Part shown: piece after piece, positions 34,379 through 44,994 of the stretch
Position numbering within the stretch: the first letter of the stretch is position 1
Layout of the letters: each line of letters opens with the position of its first letter
Assembly: GCA_033064195.1 (NCBI GenBank)
Contig: JARBJD010000136.1
Coordinates: 1-64,000 of the forward strand
Direction of reading: 5' to 3'
DNA from: Blattamonas nauphoetae
Lineage: Eukaryota > Preaxostyla > Oxymonadida
Length of the DNA: 64,000 bases
The notes under the pieces: generated by a model
The model's database searches: none
What the model was told of the DNA's origin: nothing
The model's input: the letters and a program-made list of their open reading frames with translations, nothing else
Position numbers and translations under genes: made by a program

Positions 34379-34759
34379 ATCAGTTGGTTTCGATGGGTCG
34401 GCAAATTAAAATGAACACGAAGAAAGGGGAGATCATCATTCCACCAAGTATTTTATCCACAGTATGCTCTATTTCCTTCTCAGATTACTCATATTATCCC
34501 AACTTCATCAGAAAAGCATAGCAACAAGTGAAGTGATTCACCTTTCCCGGAAACTGAAAACAGACAGAAACTGGAGGATCAGAATTCTCTTCTCCAAAGT
34601 GTCACTTCACTAATTGCTATGCTTTTCTGATGAAGTTGGGATAATATGAGTAATCTGAGAAGGAAATAGAGCATACTGTGGATAAAATACTTGGTGGAAT
34701 GATGATCTCCCCTTTCTTCGTGTTCATTTTAATTTGCCGACCCATCGAAACCAACTGAT
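34379..34759. mobile_element. fold-back (long inverted repeat) element, 158-bp arms
   Basis: The left arm 34379-34536 and the right arm 34602-34759 are inverted copies of each other, 158 bp long with only two mismatches (left CA against TT near the inner end). A 65-bp unique spacer, 34537-34601, separates them. The arms begin ATCAGTTGGTTTCGATGGG and would fold into one long hairpin. There is no open reading frame of note, so it looks like a non-autonomous fold-back or MITE-type DNA element. If the element proper starts at CAGTTGG, it is flanked by AT on both sides; GCAAT also occurs close to each end. The near-identity of the arms says the element is young or kept uniform by conversion. Confidence 0.9.
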
Positions 34760-35663
34760 GTGCAATTTAAATCGATGTTAGGGTTGATCGCAAACTGTTT
34801 TGAGTTAACTGATTAATATTGAAAAAATAATTGAGGAGGATGTCAATGAGTGTATGAAAATGTCAAAGGCAGTGATATTGTGGGGGACGACTTGATGGTT
34901 ATTCTTTCTTCTCATGATCTTGATTGAAGGTCGGCATGATTAGAAAAGGATGTAGGTGTGCCTATTGGCGAGGGGATACTTTCTTGGGAGAAAGAAACGT
35001 ATTCCCTCCGGAAAGGTGGACGATGGATGGTTGAAGACACTAGAAGTTTAGTTATGGGATGATCCATCGAGTGAGAAACCTAACACGAGTCCTCCACATC
35101 GAGATACGGTCAAATCTGTCCTCAAACGACCTCTTGTGTGGGAATGTGGCCGAATTCCAGTTTACCTTTGGTATGACCCTCGATTTGAGAAAAGAGAACG
35201 ATCAAACCATGATCACAAACTAATTGCACATTGCGTGTTGTCGTGTTCCCACTGATCTTCGACACAAGTCCTGCTCATGAATATGTGTTTGTTCTGAGGG
35301 TGCATCTTTTCCAAAAAGCAATCATCATCACTTTTTCTTCTCGAATTCGCGGATATATCCTGTAAACATCAAGACATCCTCGACAAATGAACGTCGTTCA
35401 AAGATGAGTCTCGACTCGGAGGATCCTGCAAGAGTAGTCGCTGTTAATCGTTTGTCAACATTACAGGAAAAGTTGCAGACAAATTTCATCATTTTATCAT
35501 TGTTTGTTTGAATCAAACCATGTCACGAAAGATCATCCCATACTGATACTTGTTAGCTGACCTCATCTGCTACCGAATCACATTTTTCTATCCTAACTCT
35601 ACCACATCCCCCTATCACCTTTTTCAGAGCTCACTCGTGATCTTTTACTGATTTGAGAGAGCC
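34760..35663 (+). other. spacer with a possible coding remnant
   Basis: About 900 bp before the ABC transporter. Around 35090-35260 a + frame reads like protein (TVKSVLKRPLVWECG, then YLWYDPRFEKRERSNHD) but is closed on both sides by stops within 60 codons and has no start or splice partner I can find. It may be the relic of a gene or of a DNA transposon. The remainder is AT-rich and featureless. Confidence 0.3.
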
Positions 35664-38600
35664 ATGTCTGTCCAATCAATGCAGGAAACAGAAACACAAG
35701 GCCTCGCCGATGGGGCGCCAACAGAAGACCAGAATGAATTCTCATTTGATAAACCCGACGAATTTGTTCGAGCACCCAACACGGAAGATAAGCACAACTT
35801 TCTCATGAACATCTTCTTCTGCTTCTTCTGGCAATTTGTTTGTCGTCGCTCGCCGATCACTGACAAGGACATCTACGAATGTGGTAAACGAGATAGAATA
35901 TCTGCAAAGAAGGCAATAATGGAGAAACATTGGAATACACAAGCCAATCTCTATTTGAAAGAACAAGCCAAACTTCTTCGGCCACCAGCCGAAACTGACA
36001 ACAGTCAAACACAAGAAGGCACCCAGCAAGTTCAACAACCAGATGTACGAGTGAAACCACCAAGTATCGGCCGCCTTTTGCTCGGTCCAGTGGCAGGACC
36101 TCGTGTCGCGCTTGGCCTCCTTTTCAAGGCACTTCTGTTTGTATTCACAATTCTGCAACCTGCAATGATGAAACTTATGCTGCTTACAGTGGATAAACGA
36201 AATAGTGATCCTTCAATACTCTTCCCATTCGCTCCTGCCATCATTTTAATCCTCTGCCCTTTCCTGACGGGATTTTGCCAGTCATTTGCTGTTCGACATT
36301 TTTTCCATTATATGGGATCAGCTCGTGCAACACTGATTGCACAAGTTTACGAAAAGACGATGAAACTGAACATCAATTCACAGTCGAACATTGATACCGG
36401 AAAAATGCTCTCACTGGTTTCTTCAGACGCTATCATTGTTGGTGATTATCTTTTTATGCCGTTCAACTCGTCGCTGATCCCATTCCAGATTATTGTTCCT
36501 TTTGTTCTTGTTGTTCTCGACTTTGGCGTCACAGCATTGATTTCCATTGCAGTCCTGGCCATCTTCCTCCCACTCTCCACCCTTTGTGTCGGTCGCGCTG
36601 CAAAGGCATTGAAACAATCCATGGCGTGTGGAGACAAACGAAACAAGATCACCAACGAGATCCTCCAAGGAATCCGCATCGTGAAATTCAGCGGACTCGA
36701 GAATGTCTTCATGGACAAAATTGGTTTAGCTCGACGTGCCCAAGAGAAACAAACGTTTTGGTACATGTTCTGGCTCAATACAGTAACTCCTGGTTCCGAC
36801 AAATGTCTAATATCGTGTCAAATCAAACTTTCGAACAGTATTTCTCGACAACCCGGCAAAGTTAAGACATCTGGTTTTCAGCAATGTGGAAGGTTCGAAG
36901 CACCCAATTCCTTCTGGAAATTGCAAGCCTTTTCGATGACTTTCACTTTTGGCAATTCGGTCAAAAATCACAGTTTTGAGGAGATTTTCGCCACTTTTTC
37001 ATTCTGCATCAAACATTCACCCACGTGAATAAAGTTGACATCTACTCGATCGAGTTCATCTCGATTGGAGGTAGACCAATGTGGAATCGCCTGTTCGTTG
37101 GAAAGAAAAACTCCATTTTTTGACCAAGGTATGTTTTGGTGTGTGATTTCCGAAATAGGTAGCCGTCACACATTCTAGCAAATCTCAGAAACAGATAGTA
37201 TCCCTCTCAACATTGACAATGCTGAAAACTGCAAGTCTCAATTTTGTTGGGTTGTCGAGAAAAACTGGTAGAAAGATTGTCATGTCATGTCATTAGACAT
37301 TAGTCGGATGTAGGAGTTACTGTATGTCAAATGGAATCGTGTCGAATGTCCCCCAACTCGTGAATGGAGCAACCTTGTCGCTATTCGTGTTCACAAGTGG
37401 AATCACAAAGGAACAGTTTGCGTCCAGTGTTATTCCTAACCTCGGGTATCTGACTTTGATGACAGTGGAAGCCAACAACGTCCCGCAATACTTCCAAGGA
37501 ATCACGATGGTGTATCTGTCGTCGAAGAGAATCAAGGAATTCCTCCTCCTGCCCGAAATGCAGGTTGAGGAACGAGGCACACCGTCTGAACACAACGTGG
37601 CTGTGGAGATCTCTGAAGGGTCGTTCAAATGGCCGGACCCACCAGCTGCCTTGAAAGTCGTTGGTGGTGACAAGAAGGAGGCAGAGGCGAAGGTTCTCGC
37701 GAACGGAAATGATGTCGACGACACAAAATCAACAAATGAAACAGGTTCCGTCTCAAGCGTGAATCAGACTCAAGATGAATCGTCGTTGTTCAATCCAACA
37801 GCCATCAATCCGATCGAATCTCCCCCCATGGAGCCCTCCACACACAAAAACGAGCCAGAATCAATCTTCAATACACAACCTCTATCACCTTCACCCACGC
37901 CAGCTAACCCAACCAATCTCACCCTCCAAAACATCAACGTTCGGATTGAGAAGGGTTCGCTGACCATGATTGTCGGAGGTGTTGGAAGCGGAAAAAGCTC
38001 GCTTGGTGCGGCCATCACGGGAGAGATCGATCGAGTGAATGGTGTTGTCTCGATTGACGGTAGCATCACGTTCTGCCCACAAACTCCGTGGATTGCAAAC
38101 ACAACTGTTCGAAACAATATCGTCTTCGGATCTCCATTCGATGAAAACAAATACATCCGAACTGTTCGCGCATGTTCGCTGGTGTCTGACCTCAAATTGC
38201 TGTCGGCTGGAGACCAAACAGCAATTGGAGAGAAGGGAGGAAACCTCAGTGGAGGCCAGAAGGCTCGGATCCAACTCGCAAGAGCTGTTTATGCGGACAA
38301 GGACATTATCGTCCTGGACGATCCTCTCTCTGCTGTTGATGCCCACGTTGCCAAGTTTCTGATGAACGAGTGCATATGCGGTGTCCTCAGAGGGAAAACA
38401 GTGATTCTAACAACAAATCAACTTCAGTTTCTTGATCGTGCCGACAAAGTTATTCTCCTCAACCATGGTCATCTCGTCGCAGAGGGAAACTACCAACAAA
38501 TGAAAGAAAAGGGAATCAACTTTGATCGGTTCGTGATCACCGAGAATCCTCCCAAAGACAAATCCGAAACACCTGACCCGTCCCAATCACCTGAACCAAC

Positions 38601-40491
38601 CCAAAAGCTGGAAGAAATCACTCTCCAAGATCTTGAAACCGGTGCCGAGGCAGAAGCTGGAAAAGAGATTATATCCGACGAAGAGCAGAACACAAAGGGA
38701 GTCTCACCAATTGTCTATCTCCGATTCCTGACCACCATGTTCCCAGTCGTTCTTCTTCCCTTCTTTCTTCTCTTCAACCTCGTCGCAGAAGGAATGCCGA
38801 CTTTCCAGTCGTTCTGGCTCTCAACCATCCCCAGCGACACATTCTTCGGAGGCATCAACTATCAATGGAAGATCATATCATACTCTTTATTGACAGCCGT
38901 CGCTCTCTTCCTGATGATGCTTCGAATGTGCTTTGTTTCGGCTGGAGCGAAACGCTCCAACAAGATCGTCCACGACACTCTGCTGAGCCACGTCATCCGA
39001 TGCCCACCATCGTTTTACGACACCACTCCGGTCGGCCGCATTTTGAACCGATTTTCGGGAGACCTTTCGCAGACAGACACGTCCCTGATTCAATTCTTGT
39101 CTCTGGTCTTTCGACAGGTGACAGACTTGCTCGGGCAGATTGTTATTGTGTCGATCAACACTCCCTTCTTCTTGTTTGTCGGACTTCCTGTTCTGGTGGT
39201 CTATTTCATCATCCTCATCGTTTTCCAACGATCATCTCGAAACCTCATGCGACAGAATTCGATGGCTCGTTCGCCTGTCATCTCTTTGTACTCCCAAATC
39301 CTGTCGGGAGCTGGTCTCACCACCCTTCGGAACTACAACCTGCAGGGAGTCTGGAGGAAACGATTCCACAAGGCTCTCGACCATTGGACCACACTCACTG
39401 TTCTCTTCAGCGAAGGAAAGAACTCGAACCAGCTCTACACTTCGCTTGTGTCATCGTGCTTCATGGCAGGCGTTGTGATTCTTGGATGGAATTTCATGAG
39501 CAACGCTCAACTAGGTGTCTCAATCACAGCAGCTGCCATCTTCTCTCAAACAGCCGGATACATCGGATACAACGTCCTCGACTTGGACGCGAAGATGACG
39601 ATGTTTGAAAGAATCGATTTCTACTCTCGGAAGCTCCCACAGGAATCGAAGGGATCGAAGGAGAAAGTTCAACAAAGCTGGCCTCAGCGCGGTGATGTGA
39701 CTTTTGAGAACGTGAAATTCAGATACAGACCAGGACTTCCATTCGTTCTGAGAGGAGTCAACTTTGAGATTAAAGGAGGCGAGAAGATCGGCGTGTGTGG
39801 TCGAACAGGAGCAGGAAAATCGTCCCTCCTCTTTGCACTCTTCCGTCTTGTCGAACTCGACCCAACACTGATTCCCAAATCATTCGACATGCAAACTGGA
39901 AAGCCGATTGAGCCAGATCCGAACGAAGAACCAAACGGCGGCCGCGTCTTGATTGATGGAGTGGACATCTCCAAAGTTAACCTGAGCAGAGTCCGACAGT
40001 CAATTGCAATTATTCCTCAAGACCCCACTCTCTTCACAGGATCCGTCCGATACAACTTGGACATCGCCGGAAAGGCAAGTGACGATCGGATCTGGGAAGT
40101 TCTGGATCTGATTGAAATGAGAGACGTGATTGCCAACATGCCTGCCGGACTCGATTCTGAAGTGGTCGAGGGAGGAAGCAATTTCTCAGCCGGAGAGAGG
40201 CAACTATTGTGCTTTGCTCGTGCGATTCTGAACAACTGTAAGATCGTCGTGCTGGACGAAGCAACAGCAAGTGTGGATGTGGAAACAGACGAGAAGATTC
40301 AGAAAACTATCAGAGAGCAGTTTTCGGACAAGACTGTGATTGTGATTGCGCATCGACTCAACACAATCATGGATTCTGATCGAATATTGGTTCTCGGAGG
40401 TGGGCTCCTTCTCGAATACGACACACCCGCCAATCTTACGTCCAATGCAGACTCCGCTTTTTGTTCTCTTTTGGCAAGTGCTGCACATTAA
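35664..40491 (+). CDS. ABCC/MRP-type ABC transporter, split by a DNA element
   Basis: ATP-driven exporter of subfamily C with the order TMD1-NBD1-TMD2-NBD2 and no TMD0. Host coding sequence is 35664-36780 and 37325-40491; with the inserted element and one TA copy left out it is continuous, 1,427 residues. TMD1 begins near GPVAGPRVALGLLFKALLF. NBD1 has Walker A GGVGSGKSS, signature LSGGQKARIQLARA and Walker B IIVLDDPLSAVDAHV; NBD2 has GRTGAGKSS, a variant signature FSAGERQLLCFARA and IVVLDEATASVDVETD. The Asp in place of Glu after NBD1's Walker B (DDP) makes site 1 degenerate, as is normal in ABCC proteins. A Ser/Pro/Thr-rich linker precedes NBD1. A 542-bp element interrupts a TMD1 helix between WLN and MSNGIVSNVPQ. 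Unless the element is spliced out, this allele makes a truncated protein. Confidence 0.93.
36781..37322. mobile_element. mariner-type MITE in the ABC transporter gene
   Basis: A 542-bp insertion bounded by terminal inverted repeats of 31 bp, 36781-36811 and 37292-37322, matching at 27 of 31 positions and beginning CAGTAACTCC. It is flanked by TA on both sides (36779-36780 and 37323-37324), the target-site duplication of the Tc1/mariner superfamily. Removing the element plus one TA restores the ABC transporter reading frame exactly (AAT A|TG TCA), which proves it is an insertion. No transposase frame is left inside, so it is non-autonomous and must be moved by an enzyme encoded elsewhere. Confidence 0.95.
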
Positions 40492-40873
40492 GTTCTTTTA
40501 TAGCTTTGAAATGAAACAATCAGCCAATGAACGGAACTTTGGGTTTTGAGTCCATTGTTATCTGTTCTTGGCCGTTTCCATTTCAAACAGCCTTTTTTGT
40601 CTTTCTTGTTTACGGAAGTTCTGTCAAACGTATTTGTTCCATTTCATCTCATTGAAGAATTTGTCTAAAAAGTTGAAGGAAGGTGACAATAGGAAAGACT
40701 AAAGACGAGAACAGAATGTTCCAGAGAATCAACGATGTTGTTTTCGACAAGTTTTCTGGACTTTATTGGTTGATCCCGAGAAAATAGGACTCAACTCAGT
40801 TGTAGATTGTCTGATACTATCTATCTCTTTTCATTTAGTCCAGAATTTTCATTACAGCGTCAATTTGCATCGA
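40492..40873. other. convergent 3' region
   Basis: Spacer between the stops of the ABC transporter (+) and Lunapark (-). It should hold both 3' ends; nothing else is recognised. Confidence 0.5.
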
Positions 40874-41973
40874 TCAATCATCGTGTGGACGATTCTCTGC
40901 TACGCTTTCAAGTGGGAGGATGTTTTCAGGTGATACAGGCGGAGATGGGTTGTTAGTAGTTGATAGACTTTGTTGGTTTGGACGGAAGAGTAAATATGTG
41001 TTGTTAACAGCCTCACAATATGGGCATTGATATCCTGGAGAAATATCGAAGAAAATAGGATACGCAAGTCTTTTAAGCAGTGATATGCTACAAATCCGAC
41101 ATGGTGATGACATTTAAAGCAGACTAATGCAATTCTAGAGGAGTGAAAGAGAGAAATAGGAGAAAACCGATTCTTCAATTTGTCCGTCGCAAGAGATTCA
41201 CCAACTTCACTTAATAAATTCTGAAAACGTGATATTGCACCAATTGTTTGGTTTGGAGGAGGTGATGTTCGTTCAATAGGATTATTCAATGATTCTGGTT
41301 TGGGCAATCGTTGGAGAGGGGGCAAGGTATTTATCGGTTTGGTGATCGTCCGTGGTGGAATTGGACGTGTATAAACAGGCTGAGACTGTTGTATAGTGGA
41401 CGATTCAGCTTGTGGTAAAGCAGGTAAACTTGGAGATGACGACGTGTCATGTGACTGAGGCTGTTCAAGGAGGTTTTGGGGAATTTCATGCTCAAAAAAG
41501 AAAATTGGCCATGTGTAGTTGGGAGGATCATCTTTGCGACGAATGATTGAGTGGAGAGAGAGGAAAAATTGACTTCGTTTTCTTTCGTCGAGAGGAATCT
41601 TGAGTGGGTTGAGTATTTTCTCTGCAACACGAATTGTATAGTGATCAGCCACGAAATCAGTTTGATATTCGATTGAGTCTAAGAGTTTTACGAGCTGTGT
41701 GTGCCGTGTTTGATATCGCGTGAAGTAACAACCGAAACACGAACAAAGGAAGAGCGTGACAATCAGAAAGAGCGAGAATATCGAATATTTTCGTCGAAAT
41801 ATGCAAAAAGCTCCCAATGCGACGAAAATGAATGCAGAAACTCGGAAGAAAACGTTCAGTTGTCGTTTGATTGGCGATTGTTTTGTTTCTTTCGACAAAT
41901 ATTGACTGGAGAAAGATCGAAGGAGTGAATAAAGGTGATGTGTTTGAAAGGTGTCGAATAGTGGAACCTTCAT
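40874..41973 (-). CDS. LNPK: Lunapark-like ER-shaping zinc-finger protein
   Basis: Lunapark sits at three-way junctions of the ER network. Two exons, 41973-41064 and 41034-40874, give 356 residues. Near the N-terminus are two closely spaced transmembrane helices (FRVSAFIFVALGAFCIF and YSIFSLFLIVTLFLCSCFGCY), then a short basic/helical region, a long Pro/Ser/Gln-rich linker and the C4 zinc ribbon: ALVCFKCHHHVGFVAYHCLK in the first exon, QCPYCEAVN after the 29-nt intron (GTATCC...TCCAG). The two CxxC pairs only line up when that intron is removed, which fixes the splice. The animal protein has the same order of parts. The start codons of this gene and HARS face away from each other, 293 bp apart. 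Confidence 0.85.
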
Positions 41974-42266
41974 TGTCGATACGTTGATTTTTGGTTTGAC
42001 CCAATAAGTAATTTATTTTTTTCCTTGAGAGATTGATGCACCATGCGAAACAATGAGACAAAATACATCTAATGATAAATTCAAACCCGAAAACCACCAC
42101 AAGAACGAATGATAACTAGATGAAAAGAATGGAGAAGATTTCGTGGGAAGATCAATTTCATCGATTTACTTCACAGGTACAATTCTCTCATTCCGATTTA
42201 TTTCTCAATTTTTTTGTCTTCACCTCGCTTATTATTCATTTTTCTCTTCCATCGTTTCCTCTATAG

Positions 42267-43991
42267 ATGACGGAACAAACACCAACTCCAGCTGCCAAAA
42301 CTTTCACACTGAAGGAACCAAAAGGAATGCAAGATTGTGCACCTGAAGATATGTTGAAACGTGACTGGGTTTTGAACACAATTGAGTCAGTTTTCAAGAA
42401 ACACGGCATCCCTAAGCTGGATACACCAGTCATGGAAAGACGTGAGATTCTGAATGCAAAGGCAAGTGAAGAGACAAACAAGCAAATCTACGATATCATG
42501 CCAAGAACAAATATTGACGAAGACCACACAAAGACCACCGAACGCGAGCTCCTTTCGATGCGATTCGATCTGACTGTCTCGCTCGCTCGCTACGTAGCCC
42601 AGCGAAATATCAGAAGCTTCTCTCGCTATCAGTATGGGAAGGTCTATCGTGGAGAGAATGTTTCCAAATCAAAAGGCCGTTTCCGTGAGTTCCTCCAATT
42701 TGATTTCGATATTGTTGGGAACGACATCCCCGACATGGCCGATGTGAAGACTATTCTGATTCTGGCTGAAATCTTCACAGCTCTTTCTGTTACTCCTTCC
42801 TTTTCCATCCTCCTCAATCACAGAATTCTCCTCCGCAGTATGATGATGATTGCCGGCGTTCCGTCAGCTCTCCAAATGACATGCTGCAGTTCAATCGATA
42901 AACTCGACAAAGAATCATGGGAAGAAGTCGCCAAAGAACTTCTGAAGAAGGGATTAGATGAAAAATCCGTCGAGATTCTCTCGTTCCTCAACCCGGCCGC
43001 TGACAGGTGGTCCCTCGCTACCCAAACAGATTCGGGTGATGTTCCGGCCTTCGTTCGTCGTCTGAAACTCCTTGAGTCGTACATCATTGCCCCTGAACGA
43101 TATTACGAAGGAATGGCAGACCCTGTTGACTTCCCGACATTCTCAGAAGTCAAATCAGCCTTCGCACTGCTTCTGAAAGTGTTTGATGTTGTTTCTGAGT
43201 GTGGGTATGGCAACGCCATCTCGTTCATACCGTCACTCGCTCGTGGACACGACTATTACACTGGGCTCATCTTTGAAGGAATCTTCCAGGACACAACTGG
43301 AAAGTCACTTGGAACTGTCGTTGGAGGAGGAAGATACGATAGTTTGATTGGTATTCTGAGTCCATCTATGGGAAGTGTCCCAGCCATTGGGTTCGGAATT
43401 GGTTTTGATCGAATCGTCTCACTTGCTTCAGAAGACAAATGGAGAAGTCTGGGCATCATTGGAGGACGAAAGGCGGATATTTGTGTGTGCCCAGTTGGAT
43501 TCAAAAAGGACTGGGTGGAGAACGTCGACGTGATGAAGAAAATGCTGAGGATCGAACAGCGCTTCCAAAATGAAGGGTTTCGCGTGCACCTCTGGACAGA
43601 AAGAGATTGCAGTGGTAAAAAGACATTCTCTGCTCTGAAGACGATGATGATTCCTGTGTTGGTTCAGATCGGAGAAGACGAAATAGCAGCTGGGACTCTC
43701 CTCGCCAAACGGTTCAGTGTGGAGAAGACTGGAGGTGATAAACCCGTCAGCTATGCGATTGATGACCCACAGCTGACAGGAGTGTTCAGAGGATGGATAG
43801 AGGAAGGAGCGGCTGAATTCAACAAGTTGATGGAGGAAGAGAGGAAAATCGCGGAAGCAAAAGCTGAAGAAGAGAGAAAGAAGCAGGCAAAGAAGGATGA
43901 GAAGGAAAGAAGGAGGCGTGAAGCACTCGCAAAGAAGGAAGCTGAGAAAGGTGCTGGTGAAGCACAGCCAGCCCCAGCAGATGCCCAATAA
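42267..43991 (+). CDS. HARS: histidine-tRNA ligase, cytosolic
   Basis: Class II synthetase that charges tRNA-His. Single exon, 574 residues. Class II motif 1 lies around VFKKHGIPKLDTPVMERREI, motif 2 at YGKVYRGENVSKSKGRFREFLQFD, the histidine-specific HisA motif is SLARGHDYYTGLIFE, and motif 3 is GIGFDRIVSL; VVGGGRYDSLIG precedes it. The anticodon-binding domain follows from ADICVCPVGF. The last 55 or so residues are a Lys/Glu-rich coiled coil (EEERKIAEAKAEEERKKQ, then KKDEKERRRREALAKKEAEK) ending AQPAPADAQ, which is not part of the standard enzyme and may bind RNA or a partner. There is no N-terminal WHEP domain and no targeting peptide. The stretch just upstream ends in CTATAG, so a 5' UTR intron is possible. 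Confidence 0.97.
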   Translation: MTEQTPTPAAKTFTLKEPKGMQDCAPEDMLKRDWVLNTIESVFKKHGIPKLDTPVMERREILNAKASEETNKQIYDIMPRTNIDEDHTKTTERELLSMRFDLTVSLARYVAQRNIRSFSRYQYGKVYRGENVSKSKGRFREFLQFDFDIVGNDIPDMADVKTILILAEIFTALSVTPSFSILLNHRILLRSMMMIAGVPSALQMTCCSSIDKLDKESWEEVAKELLKKGLDEKSVEILSFLNPAADRWSLATQTDSGDVPAFVRRLKLLESYIIAPERYYEGMADPVDFPTFSEVKSAFALLLKVFDVVSECGYGNAISFIPSLARGHDYYTGLIFEGIFQDTTGKSLGTVVGGGRYDSLIGILSPSMGSVPAIGFGIGFDRIVSLASEDKWRSLGIIGGRKADICVCPVGFKKDWVENVDVMKKMLRIEQRFQNEGFRVHLWTERDCSGKKTFSALKTMMIPVLVQIGEDEIAAGTLLAKRFSVEKTGGDKPVSYAIDDPQLTGVFRGWIEEGAAEFNKLMEEERKIAEAKAEEERKKQAKKDEKERRRREALAKKEAEKGAGEAQPAPADAQ

Positions 43992-44090
43992 ATCGTTCTC
44001 TTCGAGGATTTTTTGGACTTTATACACATTTTTCCACTTCATAATGAAAGGCACTCTTTCTCTGAAACTCAAAAGATCTGAACCACAGAC

Positions 44091-44730
44091 ATGGCTGTCT
44101 CATCTGGAAAAGTTATCGATTATGCTAAAATCGACCCAGCACCTGTAGAAAATGTATGTTCCTTCATCTAGGTTGAGTCCACTTTACTCATCTTTCTGTA
44201 TTCATCGTCAATTCCTCATGCTTCGTTTTATCTCCCATATTGTGCAGATACTTGTTGACTTCAACAACTTCATCATCAGCACCGTTCATCATCTCAACCA
44301 CTTCATTCAAGCATGCGACGAGAAGCTTTCAATGGTCAGCGAAAAAATCTATCAAGTAGAAGTGAATCTATCAAATCTCGAACAAAAATTGGCTTCGATT
44401 CCTGATACACAGCTTGGTGATGCAGCACCAACAACAGTTAGTGCTCCTTCTGGCGATGGAAGTGGAGTTCCTCCAGCGCCACCACTTATCGAAGGTACCG
44501 TGTCAAACACTGGTCCAACTATTCCCCCTCCACCACCCCTACCAATGGGAGGCGTACCCCCACCACCTACCTCAGTTCCAATGATTTCACCTCCCCTACC
44601 GTCACCATCAGCTTCGCCAGCACCATCTCCACTACCATCAGCAGCAAGCAGTGGACAAAGTGATGCCAAAGATGAATACTCTTCGATGAGTAGCTTTTTC
44701 GGATCTGATTCTGATTCAGATTCGGATTGA
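44091..44730 (+). CDS. WASHC3: WASH complex subunit 3 (CCDC53)
   Basis: Subunit of the WASH complex, which drives Arp2/3 actin assembly on endosomes. Two exons, 44091-44153 and 44248-44730, joined across a 94-nt GTATGT...TGCAG intron, give 181 residues (human 194). The conserved core is KIDPAPVEN then ILVDFNNFIISTVHHLNHFI and the heptad helix CDEKLSMVSEKIYQVEVNLS to LEQKLASIPD, as in CCDC53. The second half is poly-proline (TIPPPPPLPMGG, VPPPPTSVP), able to bind profilin or SH3 domains, and the end is a repeated Ser/Asp tail (SFFGSDSDSDSD). It follows HARS by 99 bp on the same strand. Confidence 0.9.
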
Positions 44731-44994
44731 TCTTTTTTTCAACTTTTTTTTCTGTCAATCAATTCCACTTCACTGTATTGTTTACCAAGGATTAATCAAA
44801 GTGATTCAACAAAAATAGCGTATCAATTTGCGAAATGAGATGCAAAAGAAGTGGTTACAATGACATAGAAGAAGAAATCAAGACTGGTCCATCTGAAGTC
44901 GAAGAAACAGGAATGAATAGTCAATTGAGCAGGGAAATTTCCTCTGACACTTTCTGTGAATGAATGAATCTATGAAATTTAACCGACTAGAGAG
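44731..44994. other. intergenic spacer
   Basis: Between WASHC3 and FANCL, both on the + strand. No gene or repeat recognised. Confidence 0.5.
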
